Source: SAR202 cluster bacterium bin87
GTDB lineage: Bacteria; Chloroflexota; Dehalococcoidia; Lucifugimonadales; UBA3495
Assembly: GCA_002238825.1 (NCBI GenBank)
Contig: MPNC01000012.1
Location: 1 to 64,000, forward strand
Direction: 5' to 3'
Length of the DNA: 64,000 bases
Numbering within the stretch: the first letter of the stretch is position 1; every line of letters starts with the position of its first letter. The position numbers were made by a program, and so were the translations under genes. The notes below the pieces were generated by a model. The model saw nothing but the letters and a program-made list of their open reading frames with translations. It searched no databases and was not told the DNA's origin. Of the stretch, positions 1 through 8,289 are shown piece after piece.

Positions 1-1
1 C

Positions 2-610
2 GGCGCCCCCACCAAGATCGCCTTCGTCGGGATCCTGGGCGAGGGTGACCACCCCGAGGAAGGGCACGATGACCACGATGACGATGATGGTCACGGCCAC
101 GGCGAGGGCGACCCGCACTTCTGGCAGAATCCCCGCCTGGTGGTTCACTACGTGAACCAGATCACCAACGGGCTGGTCGAGGCGGACCCGGACAACGCGG
201 CAACCTACCTGGACAACGCGGCGGCGTACATTGAGGAACTGGAGGCCCTGGACGCCTACATCGTCGACAAGTTGGATTCGATTCCTGCCGAACGCCGCGT
301 GATGGTGACCTTCCACGACGCCTTCGGGTACTTCGGCGCGCGCTACGATGTCGAGGTGCAAGCTTTCGTCGGCGCCCACGCTGACGACGTGTCGCCCGAC
401 GACATCGCCAACGTCCTGGAATTGGTCGAGCACCGTGGTCTGCCCGCCGTGTTCGCCGAACCGCAGTTCTCGGCCGATGCTCTCGCTCAGGTCGCGAGGG
501 ACACCGGAATTGAGGTCGGTATCATCCGGTCGCTCCCGGACGACGAGTATCCCGATTACGTCGGCATGATGCGGGCCAACGCGGACCAGTTGGCGCAAAT
601 GTTGCGGTGA
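2..610 (+). CDS. Zinc/manganese ABC transporter substrate-binding protein (ZnuA-like), 5' end cut
   Basis: This is the C-terminal 202 residues of a periplasmic or lipid-anchored metal-binding protein that would deliver Zn or Mn to an ABC importer. The reading frame is open from the window edge, so the start and signal peptide lie outside. A histidine/aspartate-rich loop (about bases 35-115, HDDHDDDDGHGHGEGD) is followed by DPHFWQNP, the conserved metal-ligand histidine region of the ZnuA/TroA family. Further on, VTFHDAFGYFGARY supplies another ligand histidine and AEPQFS matches the late conserved segment. The acidic/His loop is typical of zinc-type members. Permease and ATPase genes, if linked, must lie upstream, because a terminator follows directly. 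Confidence 0.88.
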   Translation, partial: GAPTKIAFVGILGEGDHPEEGHDDHDDDDGHGHGEGDPHFWQNPRLVVHYVNQITNGLVEADPDNAATYLDNAAAYIEELEALDAYIVDKLDSIPAERRVMVTFHDAFGYFGARYDVEVQAFVGAHADDVSPDDIANVLELVEHRGLPAVFAEPQFSADALAQVARDTGIEVGIIRSLPDDEYPDYVGMMRANADQLAQMLR

Positions 611-648
611 TCTGATCCGAGGAAACGCCGCCAATACCGCGCTTTCTA

Positions 649-680
649 TCAGGGGACTTCTCCAAAGTCCCCTGATTTTC
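649..680 (+). terminator. Rho-independent terminator after the metal-binding protein
   Basis: An 11-bp perfect stem (TCAGGGGACTT paired with AAGTCCCCTGA) with a 5-base loop is followed by TTTT. It lies 39 bases after the stop codon of the ZnuA-like gene. Confidence 0.85.
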
Positions 681-1024
681 ATATTTGCACTGAAATCGCT
701 GCGCTATCCGCACACAGCATGGTCGATGACGGTTCAGTTCGACACGGCCGCTGCCGGTGTAGGCGGTAACTATCAATCAACTGCGGCGTGACTACCGAGA
801 TCATTGTGGCGTTCTCAAAAGCGCCATTAGTGGTAGCGTTTGCGTCAGTACTCCCGGCAACGAATCGGGCCACGTCGGCTTGCACCGGCCCTATGGCTAC
901 GCCGTCCTTTGTTTCGCAGTCCGGCGACATGGTGGTGATGGTGACACCCCAGCGCCCCGTTGACTCTACGGGCGCGCCACCCGCGGTACAGCCAATGGGT
1001 TGCATCGCCCCGTAGAATCGGGCG
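681..1024. other. 344-base gap with no supported gene
   Basis: Open frames exist on both strands: minus 679-1005 (108 codons if begun at the internal ATG) and plus 788-1015 (75 codons from GTG). They overlap each other, neither has a clear ribosome-binding site and I recognise neither product. The minus frame would run head-on into the terminator region. I treat the stretch as intergenic, with the minus frame the better of two weak candidates. Confidence 0.4.
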
Positions 1025-1981
1025 ATGCAACCAAGATGTCTGGTATCCCTCGCCCTCGCGGCGCTTCTGTTGGTACTTGCCTGGGAAGGCTGCGCGCCCG
1101 GCAAGGGCGCCACCAGCAGCAACCCGCCGCCCACCCTTCCGCCGGCGCTACCCTCCTACACCGGCAGTGTCGACGAGGTGATCGGCCCCGAGGGACCAGT
1201 CTCCTCCGCCTTTGATGACGCCGAGTTCCGACAACTTCGGCCACCGGACGCTATCCAGCCGGTCTACGATCCGAAGTTCCTGGGCGCGCACGAGTCGGAT
1301 TTGCCCGACGATGAGCTAGTCATCGGGCTCAATATTAATGGGGATGCGCGGGCGTATCCCGCAGGGCTGCTTTACCACCGGGAAATGGTGAACGACACCG
1401 TGGGTGGCGTGCCGGTACTGGTCACCTGGTGCCCGCTCTGCTACACGGCCTTGGTGCACGACCGGCGGGTGGACGGGAACCCCATTCGGTTCGGCAACCA
1501 GGGTGCGCTGTACATAGGAGCGATGACCTGGTTTGACCACGCCACCGGCAGCGTGTGGTCCCAACCTTTCGGGGAGGCTATCGCCGGCCCGCTGGTCGGA
1601 CGCACCCTGGAACTGATGCCGTCCCAGCTGACGACCTGGAGCCAATGGCTGGACGCCAACCCCGAAAGCCGGGTACTGGTTTCCGATATCCCCTCAATTC
1701 CCTACAGCGGCCGCAGACTCGGCGAGGACCACGTAGCCGGTGTCGTCGTGGGCGACCAGGCCGTCGCGTGGCCCTACTTGTCGGTACTGAATGCCGGATC
1801 CGTTACCGCGGAGATCGGCGGGACCGACCTGGTAGTCACAGTGGACCCGGAGACCGGGGCGCTTCGCGCTGTCACCGTCGACGCCGCAAGGAAAGAATTG
1901 CCGGTGATCGTAGCTTACCGCTGGGCCTGGGAAAGCCTGTACCCCAACGGACAGGTTGACAAAGGCGATCCCATTCAGTAA
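1025..1981 (+). CDS. DUF3179 domain-containing exported protein
   Basis: A 318-residue protein with an N-terminal hydrophobic segment ending in a cysteine (AWEGC, a weak lipobox), so probably membrane-anchored outside the cytoplasm. Residues about 75-300 match the DUF3179 family, with the diagnostic VLVTWCPLCYTALVHDR motif, then FGNQGALYIGAMTWFDHATGS and SVWSQPFGEAIAGPL. The WCPLC cysteines are conserved in the family and look redox- or metal-related, but no biochemical role is established. The ATG at 1025 has only a weak purine stretch before it; it is chosen because it directly precedes the signal-like segment. It is separated from both neighbours and is probably transcribed alone. Confidence 0.85.
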   Translation: MQPRCLVSLALAALLLVLAWEGCAPGKGATSSNPPPTLPPALPSYTGSVDEVIGPEGPVSSAFDDAEFRQLRPPDAIQPVYDPKFLGAHESDLPDDELVIGLNINGDARAYPAGLLYHREMVNDTVGGVPVLVTWCPLCYTALVHDRRVDGNPIRFGNQGALYIGAMTWFDHATGSVWSQPFGEAIAGPLVGRTLELMPSQLTTWSQWLDANPESRVLVSDIPSIPYSGRRLGEDHVAGVVVGDQAVAWPYLSVLNAGSVTAEIGGTDLVVTVDPETGALRAVTVDAARKELPVIVAYRWAWESLYPNGQVDKGDPIQ

Positions 1982-2004
1982 ATTGCACCGGGAAAACGGA
2001 TAAT

Positions 2005-2030
2005 CAATATCATCAAACATGATGATATTG
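2005..2030. promoter_or_regulatory. Perfect 11-bp palindrome upstream of the first binding-protein gene
   Basis: CAATATCATCA and TGATGATATTG are separated by AACA, and the element ends 36 bases before the ATG at 2067. The arms are AT-rich and no T-run follows, which fits an operator better than a terminator. It also lies 24 bases after the DUF3179 stop, so a weak terminator cannot be excluded. Confidence 0.5.
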
Positions 2031-2066
2031 TGCGACGGTAACAATTCGCAATCGGAATAGAGGTAC

Positions 2067-3965
2067 ATGAACATGGCTACGAAACGCTTAACGCGAATCG
2101 CAATCAGCATATTTTTGAGCCTGATATTGACGATAGCGATCGCTTGCGGCGCTCCGGCCGAACAGCAACCGGAGACCAGCGCGCCGGCGGCTGCCAACCA
2201 GCAGCAACAGCCGGCCGCCAATCAGCAGCAACAGCCGGCCGCCACCGCAGCGCCCGCTGCTCAGGCAGCCGCGCCGGCTCAGCCAACGGCGACGACAGCC
2301 CTGGCGCAGCCGGCCGGCATGAGTGACCGTGCGGCGGGAGGCGCGGCTCCCACTGCCGCGCCCACCGCGACCCCTGAACCCGCGCAAACCGGGGGCCAAC
2401 CGGTACAGGCTGACCTGCGAGTCGCCATCACGCCGCCTTATGCGGAGAACTTGCTGGGCTGGAGAGTCGGCGGTACCAACCAGGGCATGCTCCAGCCCAT
2501 GCAGGAGCATCTGTTCCAACGGGACTACGTGACCTGGGCGGCCAAGCCGATGCTGACCACGGAATGGGAAGTGTCGGAAGACGGCAAGACCTGGCATTTC
2601 CAGCTGCGCGAAGACGTGCTGTACCACCACGGCGAAGACACCTTCGGCGTCTCCGACTTCGTGTTCAGCCTCCAGTTGTGGTCCCACCCTGAGGGGAAGG
2701 GCGCCACTGACTGGTTCCACGAGTTGCTGGGACCGGAGGGTGAGTTGCGGAGCATCGAGGTTGACCCCCTCGGAACAACCGCAGCAGTGGAGGAAGTCTC
2801 TGACAGCGAGATGATCTGGCACTCCAACCGTCCCGAGCTGTGGGTGCCCTTCTGGTTCTCGGACGCGACCACTGACCCGTTGATCTACAGCCTGGACTAC
2901 TGGGAGAAAGTGGGCGAGGACGAGTACGCGCAGAATCCAGTGGGAACCGGCCCCTTCATGCATGTGAGCTACGAGCAGGGGTCAAGGTTGGAATACGAAC
3001 GCGTCCCCTACGAGCACTGGCGGATCACGCCCGACTTCGAAACGCTGACGTTCTTCTTCGCCGAGGAAGACCTGACCCGCGTGGCCATGCTGCGCGCCGG
3101 TGAGGCCGATATCGCCGAGATCCCGCGCGAGCTTCAGGGCGAGATAGTCAACGCTGGATACGCCATCACGCAGAGCACACTGCCGGCATTCATGGTGTGG
3201 GTAGGCATCGGCGGCCAGTATCTCGAGGACCGGCGCGACACCAACGACCCCAACACCAACCTGCTGGTCCGCCGGGCCATGAACCACGCCATCGACCGGA
3301 ACGCCATCAACGAAGCCTTCTTCGACAACAAGATGGAACTGATGTCCAACACCGGCTGGCATCCCACCGACCCGGCCTACGATCCCGCGTGGGAGATCCC
3401 AGCCTACGATCCTGACCTTTCGCGGCAACTGCTGCAGGAAGCGGGATACGCCGAGGGCGCGGGCCCCAGCATCGAGTTCATGTCGGGCAAGCTGGTGGGC
3501 GTACCGGAACTGACGGAGATCGCGGTGCCAATCATCTCCTGGCTCCAGGAGGTCGGGTTCGACGTTGATGCGCAGATCGGAGAGTTCCAGCCCATCCGCA
3601 CGCGCTACAGGGCGCGAGAGATGAACAGCACTCTGTGGACCCATCGGACTGGGTTCTGGCCGTCGGGACGGAACGTGCGGGTGTATTTCGTCAGCCCCAA
3701 CCAGCAGGGATCGGTCTTCATGTATGAGGACCCGTACGTGGAGCAGGAGTACGACCGCTGGAAGCAGAGCGTCAGCGCCGATGAGCGTGAGCAAATCATG
3801 CGCGAAGTCGGCCAGTTCATGTACGAGGAGAACGCCACCATGCCCCTCGGTTTCCTGTTCGCGGAGTTCGGCATCAACCCCAACGTAATCGCCGAGTATT
3901 CGGTGAACAACAGCTACTTTGGGGGCATGAAGGGCCACGAATATACCAGGGTGGTAAGGAACTAG
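2067..3965 (+). CDS. Family 5 (peptide/nickel type) ABC transporter substrate-binding lipoprotein, copy 1
   Basis: A 632-residue extracytoplasmic solute-binding protein of the OppA/DppA class. The N-terminus has a basic patch, a hydrophobic core (IFLSLILTIAIAC) and a lipobox cysteine. A Q/P/A-rich linker of about 90 residues follows, then the SBP_bac_5 fold from VQADLRVAITPPYAENLL onward. Typical family features include GWRVGGTNQGMLQPM, FGVSDFVFSLQLW and the NPVGTGPF segment. The real ligand is unknown; peptides, opines and other small organics are all possible. The next gene is a close paralogue, and both probably feed the DppBC-type permease downstream. GAGG lies just before the ATG; a second in-frame ATG six bases on is an alternative start. 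Confidence 0.9.
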   Translation: MNMATKRLTRIAISIFLSLILTIAIACGAPAEQQPETSAPAAANQQQQPAANQQQQPAATAAPAAQAAAPAQPTATTALAQPAGMSDRAAGGAAPTAAPTATPEPAQTGGQPVQADLRVAITPPYAENLLGWRVGGTNQGMLQPMQEHLFQRDYVTWAAKPMLTTEWEVSEDGKTWHFQLREDVLYHHGEDTFGVSDFVFSLQLWSHPEGKGATDWFHELLGPEGELRSIEVDPLGTTAAVEEVSDSEMIWHSNRPELWVPFWFSDATTDPLIYSLDYWEKVGEDEYAQNPVGTGPFMHVSYEQGSRLEYERVPYEHWRITPDFETLTFFFAEEDLTRVAMLRAGEADIAEIPRELQGEIVNAGYAITQSTLPAFMVWVGIGGQYLEDRRDTNDPNTNLLVRRAMNHAIDRNAINEAFFDNKMELMSNTGWHPTDPAYDPAWEIPAYDPDLSRQLLQEAGYAEGAGPSIEFMSGKLVGVPELTEIAVPIISWLQEVGFDVDAQIGEFQPIRTRYRAREMNSTLWTHRTGFWPSGRNVRVYFVSPNQQGSVFMYEDPYVEQEYDRWKQSVSADEREQIMREVGQFMYEENATMPLGFLFAEFGINPNVIAEYSVNNSYFGGMKGHEYTRVVRN

Positions 3966-3976
3966 GCATTTCGCAA

Positions 3977-4005
3977 GGAGGCACGTCCGCATTGGGCGTG
4001 CCTCC
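3977..4005 (+). terminator. Hairpin after binding protein copy 1
   Basis: A 9-bp perfect stem (GGAGGCACG/CGTGCCTCC) with an 11-base loop lies 11 bases after the stop. It lacks a strong T-run, so termination may be partial. Confidence 0.55.
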
Positions 4006-4376
4006 CACCAACTTCAGATTGAGCCTCGTCGTGTCTGGCAAGAGCCAATGGCGAAAATCCCTCGGGAGCCACGCTCAGGCTCCGCGCGACGACTCCTCTC
4101 CAAGCTAGGACACTAGGATTACGTAAGTGATAGATATTTTTCATCGCATATAATCTATTTTCACAATTATTTTTCCGATTTGCTCTTTACCACACAATAT
4201 TATTTACGGTTCACGTATCAAGGCATATCAACCGTATTTCGTTGCTAGGCATCCCGGTTGACACAGATATGGATTTTCAGTACCTTCCGCCGCACGACTC
4301 AATCGGTTCCGGCCGTTGGGGCGATGCACGTAGCCGCATAAAGCCAACGAGCCAAGCGGCGCAGAGGTGGGAATCT
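4006..4376. promoter_or_regulatory. AT-rich intergenic region with candidate promoter for binding protein copy 2
   Basis: The region contains no supported gene. Bases about 4115-4215 are much more AT-rich than the surroundings and carry a perfect TATAAT at 4149-4154, though the -35 position (AGTGAT) is poor. This implies an untranslated leader of about 215 bases before the ATG at 4377. An open frame from ATG 4242 runs into the gene, but its first 45 residues look non-coding. Confidence 0.4.
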
Positions 4377-6239
4377 ATGTCAAGAGGATTAGCACTACGC
4401 ACTGGAATCGTCGGTCTGCTGGCCCTCGCCGTAACTGCGGCGATCGCCTGCGGAGCGCCTGCTGAGCAGGAACCCGCAACGAGCGCTCCGGCAGCGTCCC
4501 AGCAGCAACAACCGGCGGCGACGCAGGCGCCGGCCGCCCAGGCGCCGGCGCAGCCAACAGCCACCGCGCCGCTTGCCCAGCCAGCCGGCATGAGCGACCG
4601 CGCGGCCGGCGGCGCAGCCCCGACCGTGGCGCCGGCGGCTACAGCGGTACCCGAAACCACCGCAGGTGAGCCCGTACAGGCCGACCTTCGGGTTGCCATC
4701 ACACCGCCGTACGCCGAAAACCTCCTGGGTTGGCGCGTGGGCGGCACCAACCAGGGCATGCTTCAGCCAATGCAGGAAGCGCTGTTCCAGCGCGACTACC
4801 AGACATGGGAAGCCAGGCCGATGTTGGCGGAATCCTGGTCCGTGTCGGCGGACGGGAAGGAATGGACCATCAAGCTCCGTGAAAACGTGCCCTTCCATCA
4901 CGAAACGGATACCTTTGGCGTCTCTGACTTTGTGTTCAGTTTCCAGTTGTGGTCCCATCCAGAAGCCAAGACCGGTTTTGGCGACTTCTGGCACCAGATC
5001 CTGGGACCTGAAGGAGAAATGCGGAGCTGGGAAGTCGAGGACGCTGGTACCGCTGCGACCGTCACCGAAGTCAGTGATAACGAGATGGTCTGGAACATGA
5101 ACCGTCCTGAGCTCTGGATACCGTTCTACGCCTCCGAAGCGACGACGGATCCGCTGATCTACAGCCTGGACTACTGGCAGACCAACGGCGAGGACGCCTA
5201 CGCAGCGAACCCGGTCGGCACCGGGCCCTGGCGCCACGTCAGCTACGAGCAGGGAGCCAGGCTTGAATACGAGCGGGCTTTCGAGGACCACTGGCGCATC
5301 AACCCCGATTTCGACACCCTCACCTTCTTCTTTGCTGAAGAAGACCTCACCCGCGTGGCCATGCTGCGGGCGGGCGAAGCCGACATCGCCGAGATCCCGC
5401 GGGAACTCCAGGGCGAGATCGTGAACGCCGGCTACGCCATTACGCAGAGCACGCTGCCGGCATTCATGGTCTGGATCGGTATCGGCGGGCAGTACCTGGA
5501 AGATCGTCGCGACCCCAACGATCCCAACACCAACGTGCTGGTCCGACGGGCAATGAACCATGCGATGGACCGCGACGCACTCAACGAAGCCTTCTTCGAC
5601 AACAAGATGGAACTGATGGCCAACACTGGCTGGCACCCGACCGATCCGTCGTATGATCCCGCCTGGGAAATCCCGGCCTATGATCCCAACCTCTCCCGTC
5701 AACTCCTTCAGGAAGCCGGGTACGCGGAAGGCTCCGGCCCCAGCATCGAGTTCATGGCCGGCAAACTGGTCGGCGTGCCCGAACTCACGGAAATCGCAGT
5801 GCCCATGATCTCGTGGATGGAGGAAGTCGGTTTCACCATCGACGCCCAAATCGGGGAATTCCAGCCCATCCGCACGCGGTACAAGGCTCGCGAGATGAAC
5901 AGCGTCCTGTGGACCCACCGCACCGGTTTCTGGCCGGCTGGCCGCAACATGCGGGTATACTTCGTCAGCCCCACCCTGGCCGGCGCGGTCTACATGTATG
6001 AAGATCCCCACACCGAGGACCTGTTCAACAAGTGGCAAAGCAGCGTGGATGACCAGGAGCGGCTCAACCTGATGAAGGAAGCCGGCCAGTACATGTACGA
6101 GCAAAACGCCACGATACCGCTGGGCTTCCTGTTCGCGGAGTTCGGCATCAACCCCAACGTCATCGCGGAGTACTCGGTCAACAACAGCTACTTCGGTGGC
6201 ATGAAGGGCCACGAGTACACCAAGGTGGTGCGCAACTAA
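4377..6239 (+). CDS. Family 5 ABC transporter substrate-binding lipoprotein, copy 2
   Basis: A 620-residue paralogue of the preceding gene. The start at 4377 is preferred over the upstream ATG at 4242 because GAGGTGGG precedes it at normal spacing and the protein then begins with a proper lipoprotein signal (GLLALAVTAAIACGAP). After a shorter Q/P/A-rich linker, the mature domains of the two proteins are nearly co-linear; MSDRAAGGAAPT, GEADIAEIPRELQGEIVNAG and the C-terminal NNSYFGGMKGHEYT are shared. The main differences lie in residues about 150-270, the part most likely to alter ligand preference or partner contact. The gene is followed by a strong terminator and then the permeases. Confidence 0.9.
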   Translation: MSRGLALRTGIVGLLALAVTAAIACGAPAEQEPATSAPAASQQQQPAATQAPAAQAPAQPTATAPLAQPAGMSDRAAGGAAPTVAPAATAVPETTAGEPVQADLRVAITPPYAENLLGWRVGGTNQGMLQPMQEALFQRDYQTWEARPMLAESWSVSADGKEWTIKLRENVPFHHETDTFGVSDFVFSFQLWSHPEAKTGFGDFWHQILGPEGEMRSWEVEDAGTAATVTEVSDNEMVWNMNRPELWIPFYASEATTDPLIYSLDYWQTNGEDAYAANPVGTGPWRHVSYEQGARLEYERAFEDHWRINPDFDTLTFFFAEEDLTRVAMLRAGEADIAEIPRELQGEIVNAGYAITQSTLPAFMVWIGIGGQYLEDRRDPNDPNTNVLVRRAMNHAMDRDALNEAFFDNKMELMANTGWHPTDPSYDPAWEIPAYDPNLSRQLLQEAGYAEGSGPSIEFMAGKLVGVPELTEIAVPMISWMEEVGFTIDAQIGEFQPIRTRYKAREMNSVLWTHRTGFWPAGRNMRVYFVSPTLAGAVYMYEDPHTEDLFNKWQSSVDDQERLNLMKEAGQYMYEQNATIPLGFLFAEFGINPNVIAEYSVNNSYFGGMKGHEYTKVVRN

Positions 6240-6250
6240 TCCACAGAAAC

Positions 6251-6278
6251 GGAAGGGCGACCAGCCGGTCGCCCTTCC
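6251..6278 (+). terminator. Terminator between binding protein copy 2 and the permeases
   Basis: A 12-bp perfect stem (GGAAGGGCGACC/GGTCGCCCTTCC) with an AGCC loop is followed by TGTAT. Its position between binding protein and permease would allow more binding-protein message than permease message, a common arrangement in ABC import operons. Confidence 0.8.
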
Positions 6279-6319
6279 TGTATCCCAACATCCAACCCCA
6301 CTGAGCGCGAAGGTTTCCC

Positions 6320-7240
6320 ATGCAGCGTTTCATATTTTTGCGGGCGATACAATCGGTCCTGGCGATTTTGGTGATCAGCGCCGTGGTATTCGCGCTGGCG
6401 CGGGTTACCGGTGATCCGGTAGCCATCCTGCTACCGGAGGACGCCAGTCCCGCCGTGGTGGAACAGGTCCGCTCGAAATGGGGTCTGGACCAGCCGATTT
6501 ACGTGCAGTATGCACGTTACATCGGCAACTTCGTCACCGGCGACTTTGGTGAAGCCTGGGCATACGGTGGTGTGCCGATTACCGAGCTGATCGCCCGACG
6601 GCTGCCCAACACCATCGTGCTGGCCGGTTTCGCCTGGCTGATCAGCGCCTCCATCGCGTTGCCCATCGGCGTGATGGTGGCGGTCAAAAAAGACTCGGCC
6701 TTTGACTGGGCCGGAAAGGTAGTGGCTCTGATCGGACAATCGGCGCCATCCTTCGCCATCGGGTTGATACTGATGTGGGTATTCGCGGTGATCCTGGGAT
6801 GGTTACCGACTTCCGGTAATGACGCCGGCTTCAAGTCAATCATCCTGCCGGGAGTGGCGCTCGGTTACTACAACGTAGCTGCGGTGATGCGGCTCACAAG
6901 ATCATCGATGCTGGAAGTGCTGGATACCGAGTACGTCAAACTGGCACGCATCAAGGGCATGCCGGAACGCAAGGTAATCTGGAAGCACTGTTTCCGCAAC
7001 GCGCTGATCGTGCCCTTCACCTACATGGGCCTCATTGGCGCAGTGCTGCTCACCGGTTCGGTGGTCATCGAAACGGTGTTCGTCTGGCCCGGATTGGGAG
7101 ACCTCGCCATCGACGCCATCCGCAACCGCGACTTCCCGGTAATCCAAAGCATCGTAATCCTGTTCGCCGCGTTCTACATATTCATCAACCTGGCGGTTGA
7201 CGTGGCCTACGCCTACCTGAACCCACGGATCCGCTACTAG
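6320..7240 (+). CDS. ABC transporter permease, DppB/OppB type
   Basis: A 306-residue inner-membrane permease of the binding-protein-dependent transport family. It has an N-terminal membrane segment ([21 protein letters not shown]), the DppB-type region [20 protein letters not shown], and five further hydrophobic segments. The EAA-type loop contacting the ATPase is seen around [20 protein letters not shown]. It is followed 46 bases later by its DppC-type partner, and together they form the heterodimeric channel for the two binding proteins upstream. No ATPase gene lies in this cluster, so the energising subunits must be encoded elsewhere or shared. Confidence 0.93.
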   Translation: MQRFIFLRAIQSVLAILVISAVVFALARVTGDPVAILLPEDASPAVVEQVRSKWGLDQPIYVQYARYIGNFVTGDFGEAWAYGGVPITELIARRLPNTIVLAGFAWLISASIALPIGVMVAVKKDSAFDWAGKVVALIGQSAPSFAIGLILMWVFAVILGWLPTSGNDAGFKSIILPGVALGYYNVAAVMRLTRSSMLEVLDTEYVKLARIKGMPERKVIWKHCFRNALIVPFTYMGLIGAVLLTGSVVIETVFVWPGLGDLAIDAIRNRDFPVIQSIVILFAAFYIFINLAVDVAYAYLNPRIRY

Positions 7241-7286
7241 ACGAGCTGATTCCCGCGCTCCTGCCGCCCGCACAAGGAAATTAGCG

Positions 7287-8207
7287 ATGACCACCCCCAC
7301 CGCGACTCCCGTCATCAATACTACCCCGGCCGACGAATTGTATCGTCAACGAGGTTTGATCGGCCGTGCATGGTCAACCACTCGTCAGTACCCGGTCATT
7401 CCGCTGCTCATTCTGGCGATCATGCTGATAATTCCAGCGATCTTCGCCAATCTGATCTCCCCGCACGATCCGACGGATGTGAATCTGCGCGACCGTCTGA
7501 TGCCTCCGGCGTGGCAGGAAGGCGGTAGTTGGCAGTATGTGTTGGGTACTGACCGGCAGGGTTTCGACATCCTGAGCCGCATCATCCACGGCGCGCGGAT
7601 TTCGCTGTCCATCTCCCTGCTGGCGATCGCCCTTGGTGGCGGCGTGGGCACGGTTCTCGGGCTGCTGGCCGCCTACGGCGGCGGCTGGGTCGACAACCTG
7701 ATCATGCGCATTGTGGATATCAAGTTGGCGTTCCCCTCGATCCTGTTAGCTCTGGTCCTGGTCGCGGTGAGCGGGCCAGGATTCCAAACGGTGGTGCTCG
7801 TCATCGCATTGCTCCTCTGGGCGAGGTTCGCCCGGATGGTACGGGGCGAGGCGCTGGCCGTTAAGCAGCAGGACTTCATCGCCCGGGCTCAGGTCGCCGG
7901 AGCATCTCCCACACGCATCATGACGCGGCACATCTTCCCCAACGTGGTGAACACCGTCGTTGTCCTGGCCACCCTGGAGGTTGGCCACGTCATCATCCTG
8001 GAATCCACCCTGAGCTTCCTTGGCGCGGGGTTGGTGAAACCGACGCCGGCATGGGGCCTGATGGTAGCCGACGGTCGGGCGTTGATCGTTACGGCCTGGT
8101 GGTTGTTCTTCTTCCCAACCATGGCCATCGTGCTCACCGTGCTTTCGATGAACCTGCTCGGTGACTGGCTCCGCGACCGGCTTGACCCCAAGCTGCGCAA
8201 CGTGTAG
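7287..8207 (+). CDS. ABC transporter permease, DppC/OppC type
   Basis: A 306-residue inner-membrane permease with the DppC-type N-terminal domain: a cytoplasmic start, a first membrane segment ([20 protein letters not shown]), then [17 protein letters not shown] and [20 protein letters not shown], all hallmarks of the OppC family. The EAA loop lies near [21 protein letters not shown]. It is the second subunit of the channel begun by the previous gene. AAGGAAATTAGCG precedes the ATG. The cluster ends here with a GC-rich hairpin, before any dppD/dppF-like ATPase. Confidence 0.93.
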   Translation: MTTPTATPVINTTPADELYRQRGLIGRAWSTTRQYPVIPLLILAIMLIIPAIFANLISPHDPTDVNLRDRLMPPAWQEGGSWQYVLGTDRQGFDILSRIIHGARISLSISLLAIALGGGVGTVLGLLAAYGGGWVDNLIMRIVDIKLAFPSILLALVLVAVSGPGFQTVVLVIALLLWARFARMVRGEALAVKQQDFIARAQVAGASPTRIMTRHIFPNVVNTVVVLATLEVGHVIILESTLSFLGAGLVKPTPAWGLMVADGRALIVTAWWLFFFPTMAIVLTVLSMNLLGDWLRDRLDPKLRNV

Positions 8208-8233
8208 CTTGAATCGTAAATAACGCATCATGA

Positions 8234-8261
8234 CGGCGGGGTGTGTTATCGCATCCCGCCG
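8234..8261 (+). terminator. Hairpin after the DppC-type permease
   Basis: A 7-bp stem (CGGCGGG/CCCGCCG, extendable by one G-T pair) has a 13-base loop and a weak T-rich tail. It lies between the permease stop and the preferred start of the next gene, which argues against using the ATG at 8230. Confidence 0.45.
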
Positions 8262-8289
8262 CTACTTTGACATTTTCAACCGGACTGAC

